Shown: positions 1 through 8,993 of the stretch, piece by piece | Layout of the letters: each line of letters opens with the position of its first letter | Position numbering within the stretch: position 1 is the stretch's first letter | Source of the DNA: DASVCN01 sp040905665 | GTDB lineage: Bacteria > Deinococcota > Deinococci > Deinococcales > Trueperaceae | DNA length: 64,000 nt | Reading direction: 5' to 3' | NCBI GenBank assembly: GCA_040905665.1 | Contig: JBBDRD010000042.1 | Location: 1 to 64,000 of the forward strand | Notes under the pieces: model-generated | What the model was told of the DNA's origin: nothing | Database searches by the model: none | Seen by the model: the letters and a program-made list of their open reading frames with translations, nothing else | Position numbers and translations under genes: made by a program

Positions 1-59
1 ATAGGTGTAGTGAAATGAGTTTTGGACATGTGTTAGGACGAGTTGTGAAGGTGACTCCG

Positions 60-1175
60 ATGCGTGTGGCCCTGCTGGTCTTGGCTCTACTCCTGGCGCT
101 GGCACTGTCAAGCGCACGGCGCGACGTCACTCCGCCTGAGCTGTACTGGGAAATGGGGGAGCGCGTGCCCGCGGCCAAGCCGTTCGAACTCTTCGTCAGC
201 GCCAGCGAACCGGTTACCTACCTCGTCAGCTACGGTGAGCTCGAACTCGAACGAGTTTCGCAAGACCTTACCGTGTCGCTCCTCGCCCTCGCCGGCAGGA
301 ACGACGTGACCGTACTAGCGGTCGACGCCGCCGGCAACGAGGTCTCTTTACAGCGAACCGTTCTCGGTGTACCTGTCGTGATGCCTACCCTGCATGCGGT
401 AGCGGAGGTTGGAGCCGGAGATCCGGTCACGGTAGTGGCCCGTTGGTCGAGTGAAGCAGCCGTAACCGACGCATCACTACAGCTCATTGGCGCGCCCGGC
501 GCCGTGCTACCTGGTGAAGACAGCCTCAGGCTGATCGCCGCTATTCCGCTCGGCAACCCCGACGCGCTCTGGCCGCTGGAGGCGCAGCTGGTCGACGAAT
601 TCGGTCGGTTGAGCTCGGCCCACGGCCAACTGCGGATCGTCGCGGGCCGTCACGACGTCGAGGAGCTAAACGTCGCTGCCACGACGCTTAGCGTAATAAC
701 TCCTGCCGGCCGCGATCTCGAGCGGGAAGCATTCGAACTCGCCTACGCCGATTGGCTTACGGAGCCGCAATGGAGCGAACCCTTCCTGCTGCCCATCGAG
801 GGTCGTTCGACGAGCGGATTCGGGCTTCCTCGTCGTTACGCGCCGGGCGGACCGGTCTCCTACCACCTGGGCAGCGACATCGGCGCGCCCACCGGAACTC
901 CGATTCTCGCCACTAACGACGGGGTAGTGCGGATCGCCGACTTCTTCCCCATCAAAGGGGGCCTCACTATCATCGATCACGGTGCGGGAGTGAGCAGCCT
1001 CTACTTTCATCAGAGCAGAATCCTGATCGAGCCGGGGACGAAAGTAACCAGAGGACAGCCGATTGGCGAGGTGGGGTCTACTGGACTCTCGACCGGACCG
1101 CACCTTCACTGGGAGATGCGGGTTGCGGAGGTACCGACCAATCCGATGGCCTGGGTGGACCGAACCTGGCCGTAA
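60..1175 (+). CDS. M23 family metallopeptidase, exported
   Basis: Predicted peptidoglycan endopeptidase (LytM/M23) of 371 aa acting outside the cytoplasmic membrane. An N-terminal hydrophobic stretch (MRVALLVLALLLALALSS) acts as a signal or anchor, a middle region of about 200 residues looks beta-rich and is unassigned, and the C-terminal third is the M23 domain. Metal and catalytic residues are visible: HLGSD (His269, Asp273), His317 in YFHQ, and HLH at 348-350. I chose the ATG at 60 because AAGGTG lies just upstream and the hydrophobic segment follows at once; an in-frame ATG at 15 would add 15 residues before the signal. It runs convergently toward the glycosyltransferase operon. Domain call is firm; substrate is inferred. 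Confidence 0.87.
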   Translation: MRVALLVLALLLALALSSARRDVTPPELYWEMGERVPAAKPFELFVSASEPVTYLVSYGELELERVSQDLTVSLLALAGRNDVTVLAVDAAGNEVSLQRTVLGVPVVMPTLHAVAEVGAGDPVTVVARWSSEAAVTDASLQLIGAPGAVLPGEDSLRLIAAIPLGNPDALWPLEAQLVDEFGRLSSAHGQLRIVAGRHDVEELNVAATTLSVITPAGRDLEREAFELAYADWLTEPQWSEPFLLPIEGRSTSGFGLPRRYAPGGPVSYHLGSDIGAPTGTPILATNDGVVRIADFFPIKGGLTIIDHGAGVSSLYFHQSRILIEPGTKVTRGQPIGEVGSTGLSTGPHLHWEMRVAEVPTNPMAWVDRTWP

Positions 1176-1263
1176 CCGGCAAGAGGCTCGTGCTTGGCAC
1201 CCCCTTTACTAATCGCTCGCGCTGGCGCTCCTCGCCCGCGCCGTCCGAAGCGGGTTCGCAGGT

Positions 1264-2346
1264 TCAGTCATCCGTCGCACCGGTGGATCGCATATGTTCC
1301 AGCGCCGCTTCGACGACCTCCGATTCGGGAATGTCGGCGACAAACGAGGCGTCGTGGTTGCAACTCGTACGGGTGCAGTCGAGCCCGCAGACCGGGCACT
1401 CCAACCGCCAGGCGAGAAGCGGCCGATGCCGGGTTCTAAAGGCAGGGCCGGCGTTGATCAGATTCCCACACCAGTAGATTCCCACGGTCGCCGCGCCGAC
1501 GGCGGCCGCCAGATGCAAGGGACCGGAGTCGTTCGACACCAGTAACCGGCAACGACCGAGGAGCCCGGCCAATCCACCCAGGCTCAGTCGCCCCACCAGG
1601 TAATCGGCCGGTTCGTGCATGCACTGCACCAGATCGTCGCCCAAGGCTTCATCGTCCGGTCCACCTATTACCGCCACCCGTGCGCCTACCTTCGCCAGCT
1701 CGTCGCCTACCACTGCGAACTTGCTCGCCGGCCAGCGCCTTCGCGGATCGCTCGCGCCCGGATTGAGCAGCGCAACCGGACGACCATCGGCCGGAAGAAC
1801 TGCTTCGGCTTCGGACCGATCGGCGGAGGTGAGCGCGAGGCTGGGCTCGAGCGAGACCGGTACCGCGCCCACGGAGGACGCCACTTCCAGCAGGCGCATT
1901 ACCTCCGACTGGTAGTAGACGTAAGGAACGTTCAGGTCGAGCGCGGGAGCGCCGGGAGCCCGAAGGCCGGCACTAACCCGAGCTCCCAGACGGCTTACGA
2001 ACCGGTTGGAGTTTCCGCCGCCCCCATGCAGCTGCAGGGCCAGATCGAACCGGCGCCCCTGCATCTCCTCGAAGAACGCGTCGATCGTTGCGGCCTCTTC
2101 GGCCACCCCAGCCTCCTCACGCACTCCTCGCCAGATGGGCACGGTAACGACCTCGTCGACCGGTCCTGGTCGGCCCTCGATCAGCGCCTTGTGCCAGGGC
2201 GTGGCCAGCAGGGTGATCTTGGCGGCCGGATAGGCGCCTCGCAAGGCCTCGAGCGCCGGAAGGGCGAACATTAGATCGCCGATGCCGTTGGCCCTTAGTA
2301 CCGCTATGCGTTCGACGCCGGGGATGTGCTGGGTGTTCCTGCTCAC
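1264..2346 (-). CDS. Glycosyltransferase family 9 (heptosyltransferase-like)
   Basis: GT9 enzyme of 360 aa, the family that transfers heptose from ADP-heptose to a growing glycan in the cytoplasm. The N-terminal Rossmann domain opens with IAVLRANGIGDLMFALPALE, and the C-terminal domain has the family signature SNDSGPLHLAAAVG, where the donor is bound. A cysteine-rich tail (CPVCGLDCTRTSC) is typical of a bacterial GT9 subgroup. It is the last gene of the operon; its GTG start overlaps the stop of the preceding GT9 gene in a GTGA junction, implying coupled translation. The family is clear; acceptor and exact sugar cannot be read from the sequence. Confidence 0.85.
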   Translation of the reverse strand: MSRNTQHIPGVERIAVLRANGIGDLMFALPALEALRGAYPAAKITLLATPWHKALIEGRPGPVDEVVTVPIWRGVREEAGVAEEAATIDAFFEEMQGRRFDLALQLHGGGGNSNRFVSRLGARVSAGLRAPGAPALDLNVPYVYYQSEVMRLLEVASSVGAVPVSLEPSLALTSADRSEAEAVLPADGRPVALLNPGASDPRRRWPASKFAVVGDELAKVGARVAVIGGPDDEALGDDLVQCMHEPADYLVGRLSLGGLAGLLGRCRLLVSNDSGPLHLAAAVGAATVGIYWCGNLINAGPAFRTRHRPLLAWRLECPVCGLDCTRTSCNHDASFVADIPESEVVEAALEHMRSTGATDD

Positions 2347-3575
2347 CAGCTGCTCAAAACTGTTCCGGAGCCCCTATCTGCTTGTTCCAGTCCCGACACG
2401 CCTGCTCGCGCGGTCTCGGCCAGAAGCTCTATCACGGCCCGGGCGACCTCCTCCGGCGGTACTCCTCGTAGGCAGGCGTGATGCCCTTGGGGACACACCG
2501 AGCAGTAGCAGAAGCGGCAGGGAACGTCGTGGTAGAGCACGCGCGAAGGCACACTCCAGGGGGTGTGCTGAGGGTTGGTAAGGGCGTAGAGGTCGACCAC
2601 CGGCGTACCGACCCCGGCGGCCAGATGAACCGGCCCGGTGTTGTTGGCCAGCAAAAGCGGCGCGCGCCCCAATAGAGCACAGAGCGTACCCAGGTCGAGC
2701 TGTCCCGCCAGGTCTACCGCGCCGACGTTCGCCATCCGGCGAATTCCTGCAGTGAGCGGAGCCTCGGCGCTGCTGCCGGTCAACACCGGCGTGAGTCCAT
2801 GCTCCTTGGCCAGTATCCGCAGAACCTCGGCGAACATCTCCGACGGATAGCGACGCGCGGGCGCGCTTGCTCCGGGGTGAACCGCCAGCCAATCTCGCCG
2901 ACTGTCGAGGCCAAGTTGGCCCAGGAGCCGCTCGATGCTCTTATGCGACTGCCTGTCGGGAACTACGCGGAGCCGCTCATCGCCGGTCGTTGCCCCCACC
3001 GCCGCTACCAGGTCGAGGTGACGCCTGACTTCATGCCGCACCCCCTCCTCCGGCTCGCTTTCGTGCATCCAGTCACTCAGCAGGTGATACGGATTCTCCC
3101 GGCAGTAGGCGAGTCGTAATGGAACCTGCGCCAGGTGGAGCAGCAGGGCTGCCGGCAGCGGGCTCTGACTGTATACGGTGAAGATGACGGCTGCATCGTA
3201 CTCTCCCGAACGCAAGCGCTCCACCATTCGTTCATCCGGGTCGCTGCCCTGTCGAGCCGCTGTGGCCTTCATCCAGGGAGCGCCATACGAGATCGTTTCA
3301 TCGACGAAGGGCAGGAGTTCCGCCGCCTTAGCGCCCGCCGTTGAGGTGAGCAGGGTCAAGTGGCGGTCGTTCCGCCCCTCCTTGAGCGCCGCCAGCGCCG
3401 GACCGGTCATGATGACGTCACCCAGTGCATCGAGTCGCACGCACAGAATCCGACGCGCCGACTGCCAGGCCGCGGTCCTACCAGGTCCGAGCTCAGCTGC
3501 CCCATCGGCCGGCGTATCGGATGCTGGGCTGGTTGCTGTGTTGGTCGCTGGGTTGGTCGTGGAGGTTCCGTTCAC
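2343..3575 (-). CDS. Glycosyltransferase family 9 (heptosyltransferase-like)
   Basis: Second GT9 protein, 410 aa. A Ser/Thr/Ala/Pro-rich N-terminal extension of about 35 residues precedes the Rossmann start (RILCVRLDALGDVIMTGP). The donor-site motif is ANNTGPVHLAAGVGTPVVDL, followed by a cysteine-rich segment (CRFCYCSVCPQGHHACLRG) common in GT9 enzymes. Its GTG start overlaps the stop of the HldE-like gene by four bases and its own stop overlaps the next GT9 start. Two adjacent GT9 genes suggest at least two heptose-type residues are added. The extension lies in DNA with short degenerate repeats and may be a linker; an internal start is possible. Confidence 0.85.
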   Translation of the reverse strand: MNGTSTTNPATNTATSPASDTPADGAAELGPGRTAAWQSARRILCVRLDALGDVIMTGPALAALKEGRNDRHLTLLTSTAGAKAAELLPFVDETISYGAPWMKATAARQGSDPDERMVERLRSGEYDAAVIFTVYSQSPLPAALLLHLAQVPLRLAYCRENPYHLLSDWMHESEPEEGVRHEVRRHLDLVAAVGATTGDERLRVVPDRQSHKSIERLLGQLGLDSRRDWLAVHPGASAPARRYPSEMFAEVLRILAKEHGLTPVLTGSSAEAPLTAGIRRMANVGAVDLAGQLDLGTLCALLGRAPLLLANNTGPVHLAAGVGTPVVDLYALTNPQHTPWSVPSRVLYHDVPCRFCYCSVCPQGHHACLRGVPPEEVARAVIELLAETARAGVSGLEQADRGSGTVLSSW

Positions 3576-5068
3576 GCCGGGCCACCTCCTGCGGCCGTTC
3601 GCACCTCGACCGGAAAGGCGCCGCGAACGCGTTCGATGATTCCGGTAGTGGAGCGGCCGTCGAGGTAGGGAAGGAGTTCGACCCTGCCGCCCAGGCGCTT
3701 GACCAACGCGGCTTCGGGCAGGGAGGCTTCGCTGTAGTCGCCTCCCTTGACGAACACGTCGGGCCGCACGGTCCCCAACAGATCGACGGGCGTCGCCTCA
3801 TCGAAGGGCACGATGTGGTCGACGCAGGAGAGCGCCGAGAGCACCTGCAACCTGTCTTCCAGGGGGTTGATCGGGCGTTCCGGGCCCTTGAGAGACCTCA
3901 CCCCGGCGTCGCCGTTAATCCCAACGATCAAGACGTCACCCAGCGCTTTGGCGCGGCTCAAAAAGGTCACGTGGCCACGGTGGAGGATATCGAAGCAGCC
4001 GTTGGTGAAGACGATCCTCTTTTCGCTGCGGCGCAGCTGCTCGACTCGCGTGGCTAGAGCGGCGCCGCTGCTCAGCACCTTTTCGTCCCCGATCAGGGAG
4101 CCCAGGAGGTCGTCGCAGTTGCATACCGTCGTGCCATCCTTGGCTACGACGATGCGGGCTGCCGCCGAAGCGCATTCGGCTGCCGCGGGAGTGTCTGCGC
4201 CGGCGGCGAGCGCCAATGCCAGTGCGGCGGTAAAGGTGTCGCCGGCGCCGGTGGCGTGGATATGAGGCATCGGTTTGGCGTAGGTGCGGTAAGGGGGCGC
4301 GTCGCGCTCGAAGAAGAGCGCCCCTTCTTCGTCGAGTGTGGCGGCAACGATGCGCGCCCCGGTGGTTTCGAGGAGCTGCTGCTCGAAGAGCTCGAGCTGC
4401 GCAACCCGGTCGCCACGTCGCTGCGTGAGACCTAGTAGCCTCGCTACCTCGCCGTAGTTCGGTTTTACCGCCGTCACCTGCAACCGGCGGTAGCGTTCGG
4501 GGTATTTGGCGTCCACTACCAGCGGTCGCGGCGCGCTTTGCTGGAGGCGAGAGAGGGCCTCAATGACTCCCGGCGTTATCGTCCCGTAGCCGTAGTCCGA
4601 GACGACAACCATGTCGCAGCGTTCATAGGCGTCGATCAGACGCCGAATCAGCGCGGCCTCGGTGGCCGGCTCGAGAGGCTCCGTGCTTCCCCGATCGAGT
4701 CGCGCGACCATCTGGCCGCCGGCAAATACTCGGCACTTACTTAGCGTCTGCCTAGTGACTCCGGTTACGACGTCGCTCGGATCCAAGCCACCTGCTTCCA
4801 GCGCCGAGCGAAGTCGGCGCCCCTCTTCATCGGGCCCCACCACCGCCAGGTAGTTGGTATGCGCGCCCAGAGCGGCTAGATTCATAGCCGAGTTAGCCGC
4901 CCCGCCCGGCTGGTCGAAGCGCTCGTCCAGGCTCACCACAGGGACCGGCGCCTCACGGCACAGCCTGTCGGAGGTGCCATGCATGTAGGTATCGAGCATT
5001 GCCTCGCCGATTACCAGCACTTCGAGCCGGGAAAAACCGTGGATCAGTTGGAGTAGATCGTGTCGCAT
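3572..5068 (-). CDS. hldE: Bifunctional heptose-7-phosphate kinase / heptose-1-phosphate adenylyltransferase (HldE-like)
   Basis: Two-domain enzyme of 498 aa. The N-terminal PfkB/ribokinase domain (about 1-330) has GGAANSAMNLAALGA and the ATP-site GAGD ending at Asp277. The C-terminal cytidylyltransferase-like domain (about 350-490) has FTNGCFD and the nucleotide-binding HRGH at 363-366. In the ADP-heptose pathway these domains phosphorylate heptose-7-phosphate at C1 and then adenylate it; E. coli HldE is of similar size and order. I use the ATG at 5068, preceded by GGAGGGAGG, rather than an upstream start that would add 29 atypical residues. It overlaps the GmhB-like gene by 25 bp, the enzyme acting between its two activities. 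Confidence 0.88.
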   Translation of the reverse strand: MRHDLLQLIHGFSRLEVLVIGEAMLDTYMHGTSDRLCREAPVPVVSLDERFDQPGGAANSAMNLAALGAHTNYLAVVGPDEEGRRLRSALEAGGLDPSDVVTGVTRQTLSKCRVFAGGQMVARLDRGSTEPLEPATEAALIRRLIDAYERCDMVVVSDYGYGTITPGVIEALSRLQQSAPRPLVVDAKYPERYRRLQVTAVKPNYGEVARLLGLTQRRGDRVAQLELFEQQLLETTGARIVAATLDEEGALFFERDAPPYRTYAKPMPHIHATGAGDTFTAALALALAAGADTPAAAECASAAARIVVAKDGTTVCNCDDLLGSLIGDEKVLSSGAALATRVEQLRRSEKRIVFTNGCFDILHRGHVTFLSRAKALGDVLIVGINGDAGVRSLKGPERPINPLEDRLQVLSALSCVDHIVPFDEATPVDLLGTVRPDVFVKGGDYSEASLPEAALVKRLGGRVELLPYLDGRSTTGIIERVRGAFPVEVRTAAGGGPA

Positions 5069-5745
5069 CTTGCCTCCCTCCGCTCCGTTGAACCGATCAG
5101 GATTGCCGCGGCCGCTTCCCCCAGATGAGGCGCGACGAGGTCTGGCGTGCGGCACGGGCCACCGATCCAGAGAGTCTCACCGCCGAGTTGGGGGCCAATA
5201 TGGGGGCCGACGATACGGGGGCCGCCTATATCGCGGCCGCCACTAGTGGGCCCACGTTTATGATCACTGTCGAGCAGCACGGTCCGGCAACCTGCCCGGC
5301 AACCGGCCTCGACGTCGTTGAGGATGTCGCCAACCATCCAGGAACTCGTTAGATCGATTCCGTGCTGAGAGGCGGCCGCTTGTAGCAGACCCGGTTTCGG
5401 TTTGCGGCACGAGCAATCGCGGGCGAATGTTGCAACTATCCCGTCGGGATGGTGCATGCAGGCGTGGAAGCCGGCTAGCTTCACGTCGAAGGGTGCCAGC
5501 AACTCCTCCAGCCTCCACTCGACCGTCCTGAGCGCCGTGGGCGGAAAGAGTCCGCGTGCCACTCCCGACTGGTTCGTCACGACGATCAGTTCGAATCCGG
5601 CGTCGGCGAGCCGGCGGAGTGCCGGTCCGGCTCCCGCGGTGAGTCTCATTTCGTCCGGGTCGACGTTATACGGCACGTCTTCTAGAAGTGTCCCGTCCTT
5701 GTCCAGGAACACGGCCGGTCGCCGGCTGGTGCTCGTTACGGCCAC
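5044..5745 (-). CDS. gmhB: D-glycero-D-manno-heptose-1,7-bisphosphate 7-phosphatase (GmhB-like, HAD family)
   Basis: HAD-IIIA phosphatase, 233 aa. Catalytic DKDGT (Asp15, Asp17), the VTNQSGV motif II, zinc-binding CMHHPDG and CSCRKPKPG, and motif III GDILNDVEAG all match GmhB, which removes the C7 phosphate between the two HldE steps. The family normally ends soon after motif III; here the segment after about residue 160 is replaced by Gly/Pro/Ile-rich sequence encoded by five 15-bp units at 5187-5261, so the C-terminal part is unlike the family. GTG start overlaps the SDR end by 10 bp. The assignment to heptose rather than another sugar bisphosphate rests on the neighbouring HldE and GT9 genes. 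Confidence 0.85.
   Translation of the reverse strand: MAVTSTSRRPAVFLDKDGTLLEDVPYNVDPDEMRLTAGAGPALRRLADAGFELIVVTNQSGVARGLFPPTALRTVEWRLEELLAPFDVKLAGFHACMHHPDGIVATFARDCSCRKPKPGLLQAAASQHGIDLTSSWMVGDILNDVEAGCRAGCRTVLLDSDHKRGPTSGGRDIGGPRIVGPHIGPQLGGETLWIGGPCRTPDLVAPHLGEAAAAILIGSTERREARCDTIYSN
5187..5261. repeat. Five 15-bp-period degenerate units inside gmhB
   Basis: Units begin at 5187, 5202, 5217, 5232 and 5247; the best-conserved are gggggccgacgatac and gggggccgcctatat. On the coding strand they give a Gly/Pro/Ile-rich five-residue period (GGPRI, VGPHI). The period preserves the reading frame. Confidence 0.75.
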
Positions 5746-6476
5746 GATGTCTCCCGCATGGGGAGCACCATGAGTTCGGGGATGACGGTTCCGCTGGGCT
5801 GCGATAGCACGAAGCGGATCGCTTCGGCAACATTGCGCGGCTCCTGCAGCACGCCGGGATCGGTATCCGGGAAGCGCTCCATGATGAAAGGAGTCCGCAT
5901 CCCGCCTGCTATGAGGGCGGTGACCCCTACGCCCACCTCACGCGCCTCGACGTGCAGTGCGTGACTCAAGCCCAGCAGGCCCCATTTCGATGCGTGATAG
6001 GCGGCCGCATTCGCCCAGGTACGACGAGCCGCCGTGGACACGATGTTCACGATGTGCCCGCAGCCGCGCTCCTTCATGCCCCGGAAGGCGAAGTGGGACA
6101 TGAGGAATGCTCCCCGCAGGTTCACGTTCAAGACCTGGTCCCACTCATCCACCGAGAGCTCGTCGAAGGGCACCGTGCGGTCGACACCGGCATTGTTGAT
6201 TAGGATGTCCACTCCTCCGAAGCGCTTCTCGGTCGTAGCTACCGCCTCTTCGGCCGCCCCGGCGTCGGTTATGTCGAGTTGCAAGGCCACCGTAGTTCCC
6301 GGGCAGTCGCTCAACGATTCAGCCACCCGCTGGGCTGCTTCGCCGTTGATATCGGCCACTACGACATGGGTTCCCAACGAGGCGAGTAGGCGTGAGGTTT
6401 CGGCGCCCAGCCCGCTGCCGCCGCCGGTTATCAGCGCGGTACTACCATGCAGCGTCTTACCAACCGGTGGAGACAT
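5736..6476 (-). CDS. Short-chain dehydrogenase/reductase
   Basis: Classical SDR of 246 aa using NAD(P). The cofactor motif TGGGSGLG is near the N-terminus, NNAG is in the middle, and the catalytic Ser and YHASK follow in STAARRTWANAAAYHASK. It is not an extended SDR and does not look like the heptose epimerase HldD, so its step in the glycan operon is unknown; it could reduce or oxidise a sugar intermediate. I chose ATG at 6476 because AAGGGAGGG lies 7-8 nt upstream; a longer version would add 21 residues. It overlaps the preceding GT4 gene by 20 bp and the following phosphatase by 10 bp. Confidence 0.86.
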   Translation of the reverse strand: MSPPVGKTLHGSTALITGGGSGLGAETSRLLASLGTHVVVADINGEAAQRVAESLSDCPGTTVALQLDITDAGAAEEAVATTEKRFGGVDILINNAGVDRTVPFDELSVDEWDQVLNVNLRGAFLMSHFAFRGMKERGCGHIVNIVSTAARRTWANAAAYHASKWGLLGLSHALHVEAREVGVGVTALIAGGMRTPFIMERFPDTDPGVLQEPRNVAEAIRFVLSQPSGTVIPELMVLPMRETSWP

Positions 6477-7746
6477 GTTCGGACCCTCCCTTAATGCCGG
6501 CCGTTTGTGACATGAACCGCGGTTGATCGAGGACCTCACGGTAGACCGCTTCGATGCCGTCAGCCACCCGCTGCCAAGTGAAATCCGCCGCCCTGCCCAA
6601 CGACCGTTCCCTCATTCGCGCCAGCAGTTCTTCGTTGCGTAGCATGACCGCCAGGCGCCCTGCGATCGCGGTTGGATCCCTGGCGGGTACCAGGAAGCCT
6701 GTTTCGCCGTCGACGACGGTGCTCTTGATGCCGCCCACGGCAGAGCCCAATACCGGCACACCACATGCCATCGCCTCGACCGGAGTTATTCCGAACGGTT
6801 CATACCAGGGTGTGCTGATGAAGACATCGGCGGCGCAGTAGTAGTCCCGCAGTTGGTCTCGGTCACGCTGCCCTTCGAATCGAACTCGCTCCGCGATGCC
6901 TTCCTCCCGTGCGATCGACATCAAACGGCCAAGCTCGGGTGTCCTCAGCGGATCGGGCGCAGGGCTATCGCCTCCAACGATCACCAACCTGGCCGCGACG
7001 CCATACTCGTTCACCAACCGGGCGACACCACGAATCGCGTCTTCCACCCCCTTGCGAGGCACCATCCTGCCCAACTGCAGCACGACCCGTTCATCCTGCG
7101 GCAGATCGAGCCTCGCCCTTGCCTCGGTCTGGGGCAACGGCCCCATCTCCTCAGGTGAGTATCCGCACGGCACCACGCGTATGCGTTCTTCTGCCGCGCC
7201 GTAAAGGCCCAGTAGATCTTCTCGATCCTGGGGACACTCGGCAATAACCAAGCGCGCCTCATCTGCCAGGCGCTCCTCGATCTCGAAGCGCTCGTTAGGG
7301 AAGGTGTCGGCCTCGCCCTGATGACGTCGCCTCACCCTCCCTAGCGCGTGGAAGGTTATAACGAACGGCACACCGTGCGAAAGCTGGAGGTGGGCGGCGA
7401 CGAGGCCCGACATGAAGAAATTGGCGTGTGCCAGGTCGAATCCGCTCTCCTGCCTTCCGATCCAGGCATCCACCTGCGCGCCGAACTCTCTCATCAGAGG
7501 AAGCAGCTCCTCTTTGCGCACCGCTTGCTCGGGCCCGGCTCGAACGTGGACCAGACGCACGTTCGGTGCGCAATCGAGTTCCTCCGGCAAGCTGGGATCG
7601 TCACGCCGCGTGAACACCACGACGTTGTGCTCGCGCCGGCCCAGCTCCTTGGCTACCTGCGCCACGTATACGTTCTGTCCGCCACTGTCCACGCCACCCA
7701 AGGCCGCCAGTGGCGAAGCGTGTTCGCTTATCATCGCGATATTCAT
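6457..7746 (-). CDS. Glycosyltransferase family 4
   Basis: GT-B fold glycosyltransferase, 429 aa from the chosen start. The N-terminal acceptor domain has GGVDSGGQNVYVAQVAKELG, as in the sucrose-phosphate-synthase/MshA branch of GT4, and the C-terminal donor domain has EPFGITPVEAMACGVPVLGS with the family E(x7)E pair. The start is ATG at 7746, preceded by GGGAGGGG at good spacing; earlier in-frame starts would add an Arg-rich, unconserved N-terminus. It lies 28 bp after the first GT4 gene and overlaps the SDR. Probable role is adding a hexose to the glycan of this operon; donor and acceptor are not readable. Confidence 0.87.
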   Translation of the reverse strand: MNIAMISEHASPLAALGGVDSGGQNVYVAQVAKELGRREHNVVVFTRRDDPSLPEELDCAPNVRLVHVRAGPEQAVRKEELLPLMREFGAQVDAWIGRQESGFDLAHANFFMSGLVAAHLQLSHGVPFVITFHALGRVRRRHQGEADTFPNERFEIEERLADEARLVIAECPQDREDLLGLYGAAEERIRVVPCGYSPEEMGPLPQTEARARLDLPQDERVVLQLGRMVPRKGVEDAIRGVARLVNEYGVAARLVIVGGDSPAPDPLRTPELGRLMSIAREEGIAERVRFEGQRDRDQLRDYYCAADVFISTPWYEPFGITPVEAMACGVPVLGSAVGGIKSTVVDGETGFLVPARDPTAIAGRLAVMLRNEELLARMRERSLGRAADFTWQRVADGIEAVYREVLDQPRFMSQTAGIKGGSEHVSTGW

Positions 7747-7774
7747 TTGCCCCTCCCAAAATCGTATGCGCCTG

Positions 7775-8755
7775 CTACGACGCCGCCGCAACCACTCTTT
7801 CGCTTCGGCCGCCGGCGACCTCCCGTAAGGTCGATTCCCATTCGCGAGCGAAGCGTTCGATGCCAAAGCGCTTGTGAGCGGTTTGTCTCGCTCCTTCGCC
7901 CAGCCGGCGGGCCAGGCCCGGGTCTCTGAGAAGCTCGTGCATCTGGCCCTCGAGCACCGCTAGATCGGTGTGGAGGTAGCCGTTGAAGTCGTTCTCGATA
8001 ACTGTGACCATCTCGGTTGTAGCGAGGGCGACCACAGGCACGCCCACGGCCATCGCTTCGCATACGGCCAGCCCGAAACTGGTGTAGCGGATCGGATTGA
8101 AGAAGAAGCGGTAGCGCGAGGCGAAGGCGGGAAGTCGCGAGTGGGGGATCTCGCCCAGGCCGCCGAGTTGATCGGCTTCCATGCCTACCAGGTCGAGTGG
8201 CAGCGATTTGCGCGCGTGCAGGAAGACGTCGGCTCCCAGGCGTCGGCCACGCTTGGCCAACTGATTGATTACCACCAGGCCGCGCTCGAGCTCCCCCGTG
8301 TAACTCACACCCTCCGGGATCACCACGCCATGTTCGATGACGGTCGTGGGCGTGCTGCCCGAGTCCCACATCAGATCGTTGAAGTGCGTGACGTGTACCA
8401 GCAGGGCGTTCGGATCGTCCACCGGGTGCTTGGTGTCGCTGGGGTGCTCGCGTGGCGGGTCGTGCTCGATGTAGACACAGGGCAACTCGAGCTGTCGCCC
8501 GGAGAGGATTGCGGGCCGGTCGACGAGGTAGTTCCTACGCGACTGGCACAAGATCACGTCGATCTGCTCGTCCCTGACCTGTTCCCACGGTACCTCGCGT
8601 ACGTTGTCACCCCAGGGATGATCGCCTGCCCGGCCGCCGTAGCCCTCGGAGCGGTCCTCGCTCAGCGGCAGGATGAACTCGCAATCGGCCTGACTCAGAT
8701 AGTAGAGATAGGCGCCATGCACATGCCAGGTGAGAACACGTAACGGACGGGTCAT
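7775..8755 (-). CDS. Glycosyltransferase family 4, first gene of the glycan operon
   Basis: GT4-type enzyme of 326 aa. The N-terminal half starts RPLRVLTWHVHGAYLYYLSQ, and the donor domain holds YTSFGLAVCEAMAVGVPVVAL and NDFNGYL, the usual nucleotide-sugar site. The ATG at 8755 has GAGGGG upstream; an ORF reaching 8887 would add 44 residues without family resemblance. Being first in a seven-gene minus-strand run with overlaps or very short gaps, it marks the operon's 5' end; 312 bp of non-coding DNA separates it from the regulator gene upstream. Substrate is unknown. Confidence 0.83.
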   Translation of the reverse strand: MTRPLRVLTWHVHGAYLYYLSQADCEFILPLSEDRSEGYGGRAGDHPWGDNVREVPWEQVRDEQIDVILCQSRRNYLVDRPAILSGRQLELPCVYIEHDPPREHPSDTKHPVDDPNALLVHVTHFNDLMWDSGSTPTTVIEHGVVIPEGVSYTGELERGLVVINQLAKRGRRLGADVFLHARKSLPLDLVGMEADQLGGLGEIPHSRLPAFASRYRFFFNPIRYTSFGLAVCEAMAVGVPVVALATTEMVTVIENDFNGYLHTDLAVLEGQMHELLRDPGLARRLGEGARQTAHKRFGIERFAREWESTLREVAGGRSERVVAAAS

Positions 8756-8919
8756 CTGAACCCCTCGAACCATCCGGTTACGACAGCGCGACTGCGCGCG
8801 CTTGCTATCGTGAAATTTCCCATAACCCCCCGCTTCCCCGGACGAGGATAGGGGTGTCAGGAGCAGGAGTTCATCGTGCAGGCGCACAACTTCTGCGATT
8901 GGTTTCGGCGGACATGTTG

Positions 8920-8929
8920 GGCATATGCC
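8920..8929. promoter_or_regulatory. Candidate operator palindrome ggcatatgcc
   Basis: Perfect 10-bp palindrome about 165 bp upstream of the operon start, extended imperfectly to 16 bp by TTG/AAA flanks. Purely a pattern call. Confidence 0.25.
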
Positions 8930-8939
8930 AAAGCGGGGT

Positions 8940-8993
8940 GCAGTTAACCGCTGGGCAACGGGTAAAGTCGAACCTGAAGGGATTCTTAACTGC
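8940..8993. repeat. 8-bp inverted repeat upstream of the glycan operon
   Basis: gcagttaa (8940-8947) and ttaactgc (8986-8993), separated by 38 bp. Could be paired operator half-sites; no other support. Confidence 0.3.

Noticed and set aside
1176..1263. Possible tRNA T-arm (gggttcgcaggttcag) after the M23 gene
   Set aside because: No acceptor stem, D-arm or anticodon arm can be folded around it.
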